Shown here piece by piece: positions 15,626-24,277 of a DNA stretch of 25,797 nucleotides; the stretch's first letter is position 1; every line of letters starts with the position of its first letter. This DNA is from Candidatus Omnitrophota bacterium (GTDB taxonomy: Bacteria > Omnitrophota > Gorgyraeia > Gygaellales > Profunditerraquicolaceae). The position numbers were made by a program, and so were the translations under genes. Where the stretch lies: the NCBI GenBank assembly GCA_028711825.1, contig JAQTRM010000016.1, positions 1 through 25,797 on the forward strand, written 5' to 3'. Under the pieces are notes generated by a model. That model did no database searches. It was given only the letters and a program-made list of their open reading frames with translations, and was not told the DNA's origin.

Positions 15626-16411
15626 ATGAAAATACTTTTTGTAGGAGACGTGGTAGGCAGCCCCGGCAGAGAAGCGATTAAAACGCTGCTGCCTTCTTTA
15701 AAGCAGGAGTTGCGGATCGATTTCGCGGTAGTTAACGCCGAGAACGCTTCCGGAGGTTCGGGGATTACCTCCAAGGTGGCCGCCGAACTTTTTGCTTCCG
15801 GCGCGGATGTACTTACCTCCGGAGATCATATCTGGAAGAAACCCGAGATTTTTGAATTGATTAATCAGGAGGAAAGGATCCTGCGGCCGCTAAATTTTCC
15901 CAGCGGAGCCCCGGGCAGCGGGGCGAAGATATTTAAAGCCAAAAACGGCGTGAAGGTCGGGGTGATCAACGTTAACGGCAGGGTTTTTATGGAACCGCTG
16001 GAATGTCCGTTCAAGGCTGCTTTTGGCGCCGCTGAATCTTTGGCGGCGGAAACCAAGGTTATTATTGTTGATATCCATGCCGAGGCTACTTCCGAAAAAA
16101 TAGCGCTTGGCCGGTATCTGGACGGTAAGGTTTCTGCGGTTTTCGGCACCCACACTCATATTCAGACCGCCGATGAAAAAATACTTCCCGGGGGGACCGC
16201 TTACATTACCGATGCGGGGATGACCGGTCCTTATGACTCGGTGATCGGCAGGAGAGTGGAGGATGTCCTGACGCGTTTTTTAAGTTCCATCCCGGTAAGA
16301 TTTGAGGTCGCCGAAGGCGATATTCAATTGCATGGGGCGCTGGTAGATGTTGACCCTGAAACCGGCAAAGCGCTCTCGATCGTAAGGATCCAGAAGAAAT
16401 TAAATGATTAA
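15626..16411 (+). CDS. ymdB: YmdB-family metallophosphoesterase
   Basis: This 261-residue protein matches the TIGR00282/YmdB family of calcineurin-like metallophosphoesterases. Metal-site motifs are visible as FVGDVVG (D8), NAENASGG (N37 region), SGDHIW, DIHAEATSEK and GTHTHIQTADEK, with ITDAGMTGPYDSVIG near the C-terminus. YmdB of B. subtilis cleaves cyclic nucleotides and influences biofilm and stress programmes; substrate here is unknown. It is downstream of rny, as usual. Its last eight bases overlap the start of the GH39-like gene. Confidence 0.95.
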   Translation: MKILFVGDVVGSPGREAIKTLLPSLKQELRIDFAVVNAENASGGSGITSKVAAELFASGADVLTSGDHIWKKPEIFELINQEERILRPLNFPSGAPGSGAKIFKAKNGVKVGVINVNGRVFMEPLECPFKAAFGAAESLAAETKVIIVDIHAEATSEKIALGRYLDGKVSAVFGTHTHIQTADEKILPGGTAYITDAGMTGPYDSVIGRRVEDVLTRFLSSIPVRFEVAEGDIQLHGALVDVDPETGKALSIVRIQKKLND

Positions 16412-18278
16412 AAAAACACAGGTCATTTTTTCGAAAATTTCCCTGTTTTTAATTCTTTCCCTGTTTCTCTGCGGGGCGGATTCTCCGGTACAGGTCCCGG
16501 AAGAACTCGAATGCAGTTTAGACCTGAACTCTCCCGCAGTCAGCCTTCCGGCGATATATAAAACGAATATCGATTTAAGCGGCCGCGGCAAGCGTTTCGA
16601 TAAAACCCTGCCGCAGAATCTGGCCTCCGGGGACGCTATCTCCGCCTGGCAGGCGGATCTGGGATTTGGGAATTTTTATCGTATCCAGTATAATCTTTGG
16701 GAGATCCAGCGCCTGGCCGGGGATAAAGATTCCTACCGGAAAATCCTTGACCACTATGATGAAATTATCAAAAAAATAAGCGATAGCGGAGGGACGGTTG
16801 TCCTTGACTTGTTCGGCACCCCCGACGGCTTAGGTACGGTTCTGGATAAGAACAGCGCTCCGCATAACCTGAAGGTTTATAAGGAGCTGGTAAAAGATAC
16901 CATCCGCAGATTAAGCTGCGAAAAAAAATATAATATCTGGTATGAGGTCTGGAATGCCCCGGATATCGGAGATTTTTTTCTCGGACAGCGTTCGGATTAC
17001 CTTAACCTTTACCGGATTGTCGGGGAGGCGGTAAAGGAACTGCGCCAGGAAACCAAGGCGAAAATCCCCCTGGGCGGCCCTTCGGTAAGCGCCTGGTTCA
17101 GGAATATCGAACCCAACAGTATTCTGACCCCCGAAAGAAGCCTGATCTATGAGTTGATAAAATACTGTTATAGCTACCGCCTGCCTCTGGATTTTATCTC
17201 CTGGCACGCGTATTCCAGCGATCCGAAGGAAGAAAAACAGTCCACGATCTACAATAAGCCTTTTGTGGGATTGATCCGCGAATGGCTGACCTATTTTAAA
17301 TTTGACAGCAATATCCCGCTTTTGGTCGATGAGTGGAATTTCGACGGTTCAGCCAATATCCCGGCGGCAAGGGATAAAAACGCGAATATTTCCGCCAGTT
17401 ATATTCCCGCCCGTCTAAAGAACATGTATGAGGCGGGAATAGACCGTCAGATTTATTTTTGCCTCGAAGATTTTGTGGATTACCAGGCAGGGATAGTCAG
17501 GAATTTAGGGGTTTTTACTTTCGACGCGGGGCGCCCGGAAAACCGGGATTACGCCAAGGTTAATTTTAATGTCTGGCGTATGATAAATATGCTGGGTCCG
17601 GATCTTCTTCAGGCGAAATGCAATGACGAATTCGTGGGGATAATCGCCACCAGGACTGCGGAATCCGCGGTTCTGCTCGTTTATAATTATATTGACCCCC
17701 AGCTTGCCATGAATTATCTTTCGCGGAATATCGTTAACCTTAATGGCGCAGAAAAAAAAGCGATCCTGGGTATTATTAATTCGGACCGCATGAAAAAGGT
17801 CCTCGCGGGGCAGATCAGTCTTTCCACTTTACGTTTAAGCGCAAAAACCAAAGAGATGCTTAGCCGCGCGATCGAATTATATGGATTGAAAAATAAATTT
17901 TCCACCGCCGGAAGAAAGATAAAAATTTCCCTGAAAGGGTTAAAGGGCCTCTACCTTTTGAGTGTTTATACGGTTAACGGCGATTGCGTCCGGAATTGCG
18001 AGTTTAAGCCCGCTATCGAAAAAGAGGTGGATTTTGACAAGGGAGATAGCCGGACATTGGAGTTAAGTCCTTATTCGGTGCAGCTTTTGGTATTTAAGAA
18101 GAAGCCGCCGGTACCGGCGGAAGTGCCGCCGGCAGAAGGGGGCCGGAAACCCCCGGCTATAAAGGCAGAGAGCGGGATAGCCAAGCCTTTAGAGGCAAAG
18201 ACGGATATTGTTCCCGCGAGTTCCAAAATACAAACGAAACCTTCGGACAAAGAGACAGGCAATGCAGAAAATAAATAA
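16404..18278 (+). CDS. Exported GH39-like protein lacking the acid/base glutamate
   Basis: This 624-residue protein opens with KK and a hydrophobic signal (residues 9-24, FLCGAD, possibly a lipobox-like site). The middle, about residues 80-420, reads like a clan GH-A barrel of glycoside hydrolase family 39: LGFGNFYRIQYN, GGTVVLDLFGTPDGLG, FISWHAYSS and LLVDEWNFDG, where E310 is the expected nucleophile. The conserved NEP acid/base motif is NAP here: YEVWNAPD, with A185 encoded by GCC 16956-16958. The enzyme may be inactive or use another residue. Residues about 420-565 could form a beta domain, and the last 55 residues are a Pro/Lys-rich tail. It overlaps ymdB and xseA, so it is embedded in a nucleic-acid gene group. 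The family assignment is from motifs only. Confidence 0.7.
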   Translation: MIKKTQVIFSKISLFLILSLFLCGADSPVQVPEELECSLDLNSPAVSLPAIYKTNIDLSGRGKRFDKTLPQNLASGDAISAWQADLGFGNFYRIQYNLWEIQRLAGDKDSYRKILDHYDEIIKKISDSGGTVVLDLFGTPDGLGTVLDKNSAPHNLKVYKELVKDTIRRLSCEKKYNIWYEVWNAPDIGDFFLGQRSDYLNLYRIVGEAVKELRQETKAKIPLGGPSVSAWFRNIEPNSILTPERSLIYELIKYCYSYRLPLDFISWHAYSSDPKEEKQSTIYNKPFVGLIREWLTYFKFDSNIPLLVDEWNFDGSANIPAARDKNANISASYIPARLKNMYEAGIDRQIYFCLEDFVDYQAGIVRNLGVFTFDAGRPENRDYAKVNFNVWRMINMLGPDLLQAKCNDEFVGIIATRTAESAVLLVYNYIDPQLAMNYLSRNIVNLNGAEKKAILGIINSDRMKKVLAGQISLSTLRLSAKTKEMLSRAIELYGLKNKFSTAGRKIKISLKGLKGLYLLSVYTVNGDCVRNCEFKPAIEKEVDFDKGDSRTLELSPYSVQLLVFKKKPPVPAEVPPAEGGRKPPAIKAESGIAKPLEAKTDIVPASSKIQTKPSDKETGNAENK

Positions 18279-19530
18279 AAATAAAACAGAAGAATCCGCA
18301 AGCCTTTTTCCACAATCACCCTTAAAGCATGTTTATACCGTTTCAGAGGTTACCCGTCTGATAAAGGGGATGCTTGAAGAAAAAATCGGTGAAATCTGGC
18401 TGGAGGGGGAGATATCTAACTTTAAAGCCGCCGGCAGCGGGCATTTTTATTTTTCGCTTAAAGATCAGGGGGCGCTTATCCTGGCGGCGATGTTCGCTTA
18501 CGCCAACCGGGGATTGAAATTTACGCCGCAGGACGGCATGAAGGTTGTCTGTTTTGGTAAGGTGGATGTTTACGGCCCGCGCGGTCAATACCAGATAATT
18601 GTTGAAAAGATCGAACCTCAAGGGGTGGGTGCGCAGCAACTGGCTTTTGAGCAGTTGAAAAAGAAGCTTTATCACGAGGGGATTTTTGATCCTTCCCATA
18701 AAAGGCCCTTGCCGCAAACACCTTTTAAGGTCGGTATTGTTACTTCAAGCAAAGGGGCTGCGGTACGGGATATCCTGCAGATCCTTAAGAAAGGCGCCCC
18801 GGGAGTAGACGTGGTGATCCGGTCGGTACGGGTGCAGGGGGAGCAGGCTGCAGCCGAGATTGCCGAAGCGGTTTCGGATTTAAACGGCTTCAGCGGCCTG
18901 GATTTAATTATCGTCAGCCGGGGAGGCGGCAGCACCGAAGATCTGTGGTCATTTAACGAGGAGGTTGTGGCGCGGGCAATTTATAATTCGGCCCTTCCGA
19001 TAGTGTCGGCGGTAGGGCATCAGATCAATACCACTTTGTCGGACCTTGCGGCGGATTTATTTGTGGAGACTCCTTCGGCGGCCGCCAAGATTATCGTGGA
19101 CAGAAAGAACGAGCTTCTTTCCCGGATTTCCGAATTAAGGTATGAATTGGATTTATCAATAAATAATGTCATCAATGAATCCAGGAACCGGCTTACCGCT
19201 TATCAGCATGCGTTAAAAAGCCCGCGCGACAGTTTATTGGAAAAACAGCAGCAGATAGATGAATTGCTTTCCGGGATAAATCATAATATCCGTCATATTA
19301 TGGAGATGGCAAAGCAGCGCGCAGGCGGTTTAATCCGGAACCTGGAGGCGTTAAGCCCCTTAGCGGTATTATCCCGCGGCTATAGCTTGAGTATACGGAT
19401 GCCTCAGGGGACGGTTGTAAGCGACGCTTCCCTGGTGAAACCCGGAGATAAGATAAAGACAGTTTTAGAAAAAGGAGTTTTTATCAGCCTGGTGCAGGAA
19501 GTATGCCAGGAAAGTAAAAAGACATCCTGA
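18262..19530 (+). CDS. xseA: Exodeoxyribonuclease VII large subunit
   Basis: From ATG 18262 the protein has 422 residues, within the family range. An N-terminal OB-fold domain (about 20-115) contains VYTVSEVTRLIKGMLE and IWLEGEISNFKAAGSGHFYF; the catalytic region holds VGIVTSSKGAAVRDIL, IIVSRGGGSTEDLWSFNEE and VGHQINTTLSDLAAD, then a long coiled coil and the end SPLAVLSRGYSL. The enzyme degrades single-strand DNA to oligonucleotides together with XseB. I reject the longer in-frame ATG at 18208 because it would extend 54 bases further into the preceding gene. The chosen start overlaps that gene by 17 bases. xseB follows 51 bases later. Confidence 0.95.
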   Translation: MQKINKNKTEESASLFPQSPLKHVYTVSEVTRLIKGMLEEKIGEIWLEGEISNFKAAGSGHFYFSLKDQGALILAAMFAYANRGLKFTPQDGMKVVCFGKVDVYGPRGQYQIIVEKIEPQGVGAQQLAFEQLKKKLYHEGIFDPSHKRPLPQTPFKVGIVTSSKGAAVRDILQILKKGAPGVDVVIRSVRVQGEQAAAEIAEAVSDLNGFSGLDLIIVSRGGGSTEDLWSFNEEVVARAIYNSALPIVSAVGHQINTTLSDLAADLFVETPSAAAKIIVDRKNELLSRISELRYELDLSINNVINESRNRLTAYQHALKSPRDSLLEKQQQIDELLSGINHNIRHIMEMAKQRAGGLIRNLEALSPLAVLSRGYSLSIRMPQGTVVSDASLVKPGDKIKTVLEKGVFISLVQEVCQESKKTS

Positions 19531-19581
19531 CCGGCGCGTTTTCCGGGTCCGGAAAGTAATAAACGAAAAAAGAGGTGAAGA

Positions 19582-19821
19582 ATGAAAGATAAGACTTCGT
19601 TTGAAGAAGACCTGAAGAAGCTGCAGAAGATTGTTGAAGAGTTGTCCGGAGGAAAAATTACCCTGGGAGAATCACTCAAAAAATACGAAGAAGGGGTAAG
19701 AATCGCCCAGTCGTGTTCCGCGGCTCTTTCGGAAGCGCAAAGGAAGGTAGAGTTGTTGATGAAAAAAGACGGGAAAGTTTCCCTTGAGAATTTTGAAGAA
19801 GGCGGTCCGGAAGAGGGCTAA
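19582..19821 (+). CDS. xseB: Exodeoxyribonuclease VII small subunit
   Basis: This 79-residue protein has the small-subunit pattern: TSFEEDLKKLQKIVEELSGG, then ITLGESLKKYEEGVRIAQSCSAALSEAQRKVE, a helical hairpin that wraps the XseA coiled coil. Length matches the family (about 80). A ribosome site AAGAGGTG lies a few bases before ATG 19582. It follows xseA, as in many genomes, and one base separates it from dxs, a common xseB-dxs arrangement. Confidence 0.95.
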   Translation: MKDKTSFEEDLKKLQKIVEELSGGKITLGESLKKYEEGVRIAQSCSAALSEAQRKVELLMKKDGKVSLENFEEGGPEEG

Positions 19822-19822
19822 A

Positions 19823-21688
19823 ATGTACCTGGAAAACATAAAATCGCCGCAGGATTTAAAGAAATTAAACCTTGAACAGCTTACATCGCTCAGCGGGGAG
19901 ATCCGCCGGAGGATTCTGGAGGTGGTTTCGCAGACCGGGGGGCATCTTGCCTCCAGCCTGGGTGCGGTGGAGCTGGTTGTCTCCCTGCATTATTGTCTTG
20001 ATACCCCGGAAGATAAGATTGTTTTCGATGTCGGGCATCAGGCTTACGCCCATAAGATACTCACCGGGAGGAACCCGGGTTTTTCTACTCTCCGGCAGTA
20101 TCAGGGCTTGAGCGGTTTTCCTTCCAAGGATGAATCGGTTTATGACCCTTTTACCTCCGGGCATAGTTCGAACGCGGTTTCTTTGGGCCTGGGGCTCGCC
20201 TGCGCCAGGGATCTTTTGCCCGAAGAAAAAAAATTTAAAGTAGTCTGCGTGATTGGAGACGGTTCTTTAAGCGGGGGTCTTTGTTTTGAAGGCCTTAATA
20301 ACGCCGGGCACCTTAAAAAAGATATTCTGGTAATCCTGAATACCAATGAATTGAGTATTGCCCCGAATGTAGGAGCGATCAGTAACTATTTGAACAAGAT
20401 TATATCCCTGCCGGTATATAACCGTTTTCACACTAACGTGGAAAATTTTTTAAAGACCCGTGTTCCCCGCGGAAGCCGCCTTTTAAAGTTGATGTCAAAA
20501 TTTGAAGAAGGGATAAAAGGGTTATTCGTTCCGGGGATGCTTTTTGAGGAGATCGGTTTCCGTTATTTCGGGCCGATCGACGGCCACAACCTGGGGATTA
20601 TGGTTCCTACCTTAAAGAAGATTTTGGAATTCAAAGGGCCGCGCCTTTTGCATGTGGTTACCAAAAAAGGAAGGGGTTATCCCCCCGCCGAAAAAGATCC
20701 GGTGAAATTCCACGGGGTTGGCCGCTTTAATCTTGACAGCGGACAGGTTATGGTTAAGAATGATACTGCGGGAGCCAAAAGCTATACCGAGATATTCGGC
20801 GAAAAAATGGTGCGGCTGGCACGGGAAGATAAACGGATCGTGGCGATTACCGCGGCGATGCCGGAAGGGACGGGATTGGATAAAATCCGCGATATCTTCC
20901 CGGAGAGGTTTTTTGACTGCGGGATTGCCGAGGCGCACGCGGTTTGTTTCGCCGCCGGACTTGCCCGCCAGGGGTTGAAACCGGTGGTGGCGGTATATTC
21001 CACTTTTTTACAGCGCGCTTACGATCAAATCATACAAGAGGTTTCGTTGCAGGGTTTGCCGGTTGTTCTGGCCGTTGACCGGGCCGGGATTACCGGTGAG
21101 GACGGGGTGACGCACCAGGGGTTATTTGATATCGCTTATTTAAAGACAGTCCCGGGGTTAACGATTATGGCGCCTGCCGATGGGCGGGAACTGGAGGAGA
21201 TGCTTGAATTTGCTTTGCGGCTAAATAAGCCGGTGGCAATAAGATATCCCCGCGCTTCCGCGGTCTCCGGGAAGTGGAAGTTTTCTCCTCTGGAGCCCGG
21301 ACGGGGGTTAAAGATTAAAGAGGGGGCAGATTTTACGGTAATCGCGCTGGGGAGTATGGTTTTCGAAGCGGATAAGGCGCTGGAAATATTGGAAAAAGAA
21401 GGGTTATCCGGCAGCCTGATTAACGCCCGCTTTGTTTATCCCCTTGATATGGATTTGGTCCGGGAAGAATGCCGGGGAAAACGTTTTGTTTTCTCCGTCG
21501 AGGAAGGGCTGAAGGATTCGGGTATCGGCAGTGTAATTGCTCAGCAATTAGGCAGTCCGGTAGAGCGTATCGGGCTTCCGGCAGAGTTTATCCCGCACGG
21601 CTCCCGGGGCCTGTTATTGGAAAAATACGGGCTTGATGCCGAAAGGATCGCCGCGCGTATCCGTGAGGTGATAAAAAAGAATGGCTAA
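19823..21688 (+). CDS. dxs: 1-deoxy-D-xylulose-5-phosphate synthase
   Basis: This thiamine-diphosphate enzyme joins pyruvate and glyceraldehyde-3-phosphate, the first step of the MEP route to isoprenoids. From ATG 19823 it has 621 residues, normal for DXS. Visible motifs in order are GGHLASSLGAVE, DVGHQAYAHKILTGR, the diphosphate-binding GDGSLSGG near residue 147, FGPIDGHN, VTKKGRGYPPAE, and in the second half EDGVTHQGLFDIAYL and the C-terminal FSVEEGL region. The in-frame ATG at 19784 lies inside xseB and is rejected. Its last eight bases overlap the ferredoxin-type gene. Confidence 0.96.
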   Translation: MYLENIKSPQDLKKLNLEQLTSLSGEIRRRILEVVSQTGGHLASSLGAVELVVSLHYCLDTPEDKIVFDVGHQAYAHKILTGRNPGFSTLRQYQGLSGFPSKDESVYDPFTSGHSSNAVSLGLGLACARDLLPEEKKFKVVCVIGDGSLSGGLCFEGLNNAGHLKKDILVILNTNELSIAPNVGAISNYLNKIISLPVYNRFHTNVENFLKTRVPRGSRLLKLMSKFEEGIKGLFVPGMLFEEIGFRYFGPIDGHNLGIMVPTLKKILEFKGPRLLHVVTKKGRGYPPAEKDPVKFHGVGRFNLDSGQVMVKNDTAGAKSYTEIFGEKMVRLAREDKRIVAITAAMPEGTGLDKIRDIFPERFFDCGIAEAHAVCFAAGLARQGLKPVVAVYSTFLQRAYDQIIQEVSLQGLPVVLAVDRAGITGEDGVTHQGLFDIAYLKTVPGLTIMAPADGRELEEMLEFALRLNKPVAIRYPRASAVSGKWKFSPLEPGRGLKIKEGADFTVIALGSMVFEADKALEILEKEGLSGSLINARFVYPLDMDLVREECRGKRFVFSVEEGLKDSGIGSVIAQQLGSPVERIGLPAEFIPHGSRGLLLEKYGLDAERIAARIREVIKKNG

Positions 21689-21884
21689 AGTCGTTATCGA
21701 TCGGGATAAATGTAAGGGGTGTTTCCTTTGCGTAAGTTTTTGCCCCAAGGGGATAATTAAAAAAAGTGCCCGTTTAAATAAGAAAGGGTTGAATTTTGTG
21801 GAGGTCGATCCCAAAGGCAGCTGTGCCGGCTGCCTGCAGTGCGCGGTAATCTGTCCGGATTGTTGTATTGAGATATATAAATAA
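21681..21884 (+). CDS. 2-oxoacid:ferredoxin oxidoreductase, delta (ferredoxin) subunit
   Basis: This 67-residue protein is a two-cluster 4Fe-4S ferredoxin. The cluster motifs are CKGCFLCVSFCPKG (from residue 10) and CAGCLQCAVICPDC (from about 48), with GLNFVEVDPKG between. As the small subunit of a four-part 2-oxoacid oxidoreductase it would pass electrons from the thiamine site to ferredoxin. The start overlaps dxs by eight bases, and the alpha subunit follows after a 55-base gap. A free ferredoxin is the alternative, but the context favours the delta subunit. Confidence 0.88.
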   Translation: MAKVVIDRDKCKGCFLCVSFCPKGIIKKSARLNKKGLNFVEVDPKGSCAGCLQCAVICPDCCIEIYK

Positions 21885-21911
21885 GAGGTAACTTATTAGT
21901 CTTAAATTCTA

Positions 21912-21937
21912 AGCTTATATCTTGCAGCTTACAACTT
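21912..21937 (+). repeat. Pair of imperfect 12-base direct repeats in the delta-alpha gap
   Basis: AGCTTATATCTT (21912-21923) and AGCTTACAACTT (21926-21937) match at 10 of 12 bases, with GC between. They fill much of the 55-base gap before the alpha subunit, which has no recognisable ribosome site. Role unknown. Confidence 0.5.
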
Positions 21938-21939
21938 AA

Positions 21940-23013
21940 ATGATGAATAATAAAAAAATATTACTGAGCGGTAACGAAGCGATAGCCCGGGGCGCGATCC
22001 AGGCCGGCTGCGGTTTTTATGCCGGGTACCCGATTACGCCGCAGAATGAGCTTATCGGATATATGTCTAATCATCTGAGGGATTCCGGAGGCGTTTTTAT
22101 CCAGGCTGAATCGGAATTGGCGGCGATTAATATGGTTTATGGCGCGGCGGCTTCGGGGGCGCGCGCGATGACCTCTTCTTCGAGCCCGGGGATCAGCCTG
22201 ATGCAGGAGGGGATATCTTATATTGCCGGGTCAGCCCTTCCGGCGGTGATCGTAAATATTATGCGCGGCGGGCCGGGATTAGGCAATATCGCGCCCGCGC
22301 AGTCGGATTATTTCCAGGCGACGCGCGGCGGCGGCCACGGTGATTACCGGTTGATAGTCCTGGCCCCGGATTCGGTACAGGAGGCTTATGATCTTACGCG
22401 TGAAGCTTTTTATTTGTCCGATAAATACCGTGTTCCGGCAATGATTTTGGGCGATGGCGTATTAGGGCAGATGATGGAGCCGGTTGAACTTTCCGTAAAA
22501 AAAGCGAAGATGGGGGATAAATCGGGATGGTGTCTTAGCGGTTGTCAGGGCAGGCAGCCGCATGTCGTGAAATCATTTTTTTTGCGGGAAGGTGAATTGG
22601 AGAAGTTTAATCTTAAACTGCAGAAAGTTTACCGCAGGATTGAAGAAAAAGAAGCGCGTTGCGAGGAAATGTTTTTGGCCGGGGCGGAGATCATACTGGT
22701 TGCCTACGGGACGATGGCGCGGATCGCCAAAAGCGTAATTATGCGCCTGAGGAATGAAGGAAAGAAAATAGGTCTGATCCGTCCGGTCAGTTTATGGCCT
22801 TTTCCGCGGGAAGCGTTTAGAGCCGCAGGGCGTAATACCGAGTACCTGGTGCTTGAGATGTCTTACGGGCAGATGCTTGAGGATGTCCGGCTGGCGGTCG
22901 CCGGAAGGCGGAAAATAGAATTCCTGGGCCGCTCCGGAGGTGGTATCCTTAGCGAAGGGGAGATTATCGATAAAATCAGGAGTTTGATACGTAAGCCCGG
23001 GGGAAGAAAATAA
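21940..23013 (+). CDS. vorB: 2-oxoacid:ferredoxin oxidoreductase alpha subunit, VorB type
   Basis: This 357-residue protein reads like VorB, the alpha subunit of 2-oxoisovalerate-type ferredoxin oxidoreductases. Features are GNEAIARGAIQAG, YAGYPITPQNEL, QAESELAAINMVYGAAASGA, the run TSSSSPGISLMQEG, GGPGLGNIAPAQSDYF and ILGDGVLGQMMEP. The C-terminal part from about 235 is the transketolase C-like domain. The complex decarboxylates a branched-chain or other 2-oxoacid to an acyl-CoA and reduces ferredoxin, a reversible anaerobic reaction. Substrate cannot be fixed from sequence; related KorA proteins use 2-oxoglutarate. The start could be 21940 or the adjacent ATG at 21943. The beta gene follows after two bases. 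Confidence 0.9.
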   Translation: MMNNKKILLSGNEAIARGAIQAGCGFYAGYPITPQNELIGYMSNHLRDSGGVFIQAESELAAINMVYGAAASGARAMTSSSSPGISLMQEGISYIAGSALPAVIVNIMRGGPGLGNIAPAQSDYFQATRGGGHGDYRLIVLAPDSVQEAYDLTREAFYLSDKYRVPAMILGDGVLGQMMEPVELSVKKAKMGDKSGWCLSGCQGRQPHVVKSFFLREGELEKFNLKLQKVYRRIEEKEARCEEMFLAGAEIILVAYGTMARIAKSVIMRLRNEGKKIGLIRPVSLWPFPREAFRAAGRNTEYLVLEMSYGQMLEDVRLAVAGRRKIEFLGRSGGGILSEGEIIDKIRSLIRKPGGRK

Positions 23014-23015
23014 AA

Positions 23016-23744
23016 ATGCATAAGGTATTCAGCGTGCCGGATCCTTTACGTAAAACGCCCACTCACTATTGCCCGGGTTGCGGTCATGGTATCGCCCACC
23101 GTCTGGTGGCGGAAGTAATCCAGGATCTGGGAATAAGGGGCAAGACAATCGCGGTTGCCCCGGTAGGCTGCGCGGTAGTGGCTTATGATTATTGGAAATT
23201 CGACTGTTCGGAAGCGCCGCACGGCCGGGCCCTGGCGGTGGCTACCGCGATAAAAAGGATGCAGCCGGAAAAGATAGTTTTTACCTATCAGGGCGATGGG
23301 GATTTGGCGGCGATCGGCACTAACGAAACGATACACGCGGCAAACCGGGGAGAGAATCTTTCAGTGGTTTTTATCAATAACGCGATTTACGGGATGACCG
23401 GGGGGCAATTGGCCCCCACCACTCTCCTGGGGCAAAAAACCTCTACTTCCGCCGCGGGAAGAGATAAGAAGCTTCACGGTTATCCTTTAAAAATTTCTGA
23501 AATGCTGGCGTTATTGCCCGGGGTTTGTTATCTTGAGCGTGTTTCCCTGCATAATCCGGGCGAGGTATTAAAAGCAAAAAGCGCGATCCGGCGTGCATTC
23601 CAGAATCAACTGGAGGGGTTAGGGTTTTCTCTGGTAGAGGTGCTTTCGCCGTGCCCGACCTATTGGGGGCTTTCTCCCCGGGAGGCGCTGGATTGGATCA
23701 GGGACGTGATGCAAAAAGAATTTCCTCTGGGAAGGATTAAATGA
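23016..23744 (+). CDS. 2-oxoacid:ferredoxin oxidoreductase beta subunit (thiamine-diphosphate-binding)
   Basis: This 242-residue protein is the thiamine-diphosphate subunit. It shows the opening motif HYCPGCGHGIAHRL (about 17-30) and the diphosphate and magnesium site YQGDGDLAAIGTNETIHAAN (about 90-109), then VVFINNAIYGMTGGQLAPTT. The C-terminus ends LSPCPTYWGLSPREAL. It would bind the 2-oxoacid and carry the acyl intermediate. It lies two bases from the alpha subunit and overlaps the gamma subunit start in ATGA (23741-23744). Confidence 0.92.
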   Translation: MHKVFSVPDPLRKTPTHYCPGCGHGIAHRLVAEVIQDLGIRGKTIAVAPVGCAVVAYDYWKFDCSEAPHGRALAVATAIKRMQPEKIVFTYQGDGDLAAIGTNETIHAANRGENLSVVFINNAIYGMTGGQLAPTTLLGQKTSTSAAGRDKKLHGYPLKISEMLALLPGVCYLERVSLHNPGEVLKAKSAIRRAFQNQLEGLGFSLVEVLSPCPTYWGLSPREALDWIRDVMQKEFPLGRIK

Positions 23745-24277
23745 CTGAACGCATAATTATTGCCGGCAGCGGCGGGCAGGGTGTGATGCTTCTGGGTAAG
23801 GTCCTGGTGCAGGCCGCAATGTTGGGCGGAAAACAGATAACCTGGTTTCCGGCTTACGGCCCGGAAGTGCGCGGGGGGACCAGCCATTGCATGGTGGTTG
23901 TCTCGGACCAGGAGATAGGTTCCCCTTATATCGGACAGGCCGATACGCTGATTATTTTAAACCGTCCTTCCCTGGAAAAATTCAAGAGCCGGCTTAAAGC
24001 GGGAGGATTATTGATCCTTAATTCTTCCCTGGCGGGATTCAAAGGCGCAAAAGGGTTAAAAATACTGCAGTTTCCTTTTACCGACATTGCCATGAATTTG
24101 GGTAACATTAAGGTTGCTAATATGGTAGCCCTGGGGTGTTTTGTTGCGGCTAAAAAAATTATCGATCCCGACAATGTCCTTGAAGTGTTTAAATCCATGG
24201 CCCCGGCGGGAAATTTAAAGATTTTAGAAATTAATCGGCAGGCCCTTAAGGAGGGGGAAAATCTAAACCATGGTTAG
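23741..24277 (+). CDS. 2-oxoacid:ferredoxin oxidoreductase gamma subunit
   Basis: This 178-residue protein has the gamma-subunit fold: AGSGGQGVMLLGKVLVQAAM at 8-27, then WFPAYGPEVRGGTSHCMVVVSD and INMNLGNIKVANMVALG-like sequence near 125 (MNLGNIKVANMVALG). The subunit contacts the alpha and beta parts of the complex. The order delta, alpha, beta, gamma in one strand supports one enzyme. The start overlaps the beta stop by four bases, and the last eight bases overlap gltX. Confidence 0.92.
   Translation: MTERIIIAGSGGQGVMLLGKVLVQAAMLGGKQITWFPAYGPEVRGGTSHCMVVVSDQEIGSPYIGQADTLIILNRPSLEKFKSRLKAGGLLILNSSLAGFKGAKGLKILQFPFTDIAMNLGNIKVANMVALGCFVAAKKIIDPDNVLEVFKSMAPAGNLKILEINRQALKEGENLNHG

Noticed and set aside
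18208..18261. Longer start for xseA
   Set aside because: It would extend 54 bases further into the preceding gene, in a stretch that already codes for the Pro/Lys tail.
19539..19556. Hairpin TTTCCG/CGGAAA between xseA and xseB
   Set aside because: Stem is six base pairs with no T-run after it, so it is not a convincing terminator.
21940..24277. Naming the complex 2-oxoglutarate:ferredoxin oxidoreductase (KOR)
   Set aside because: The alpha subunit reads closer to VorB, but substrate is not fixed by sequence, so a general 2-oxoacid name is kept for the other subunits.
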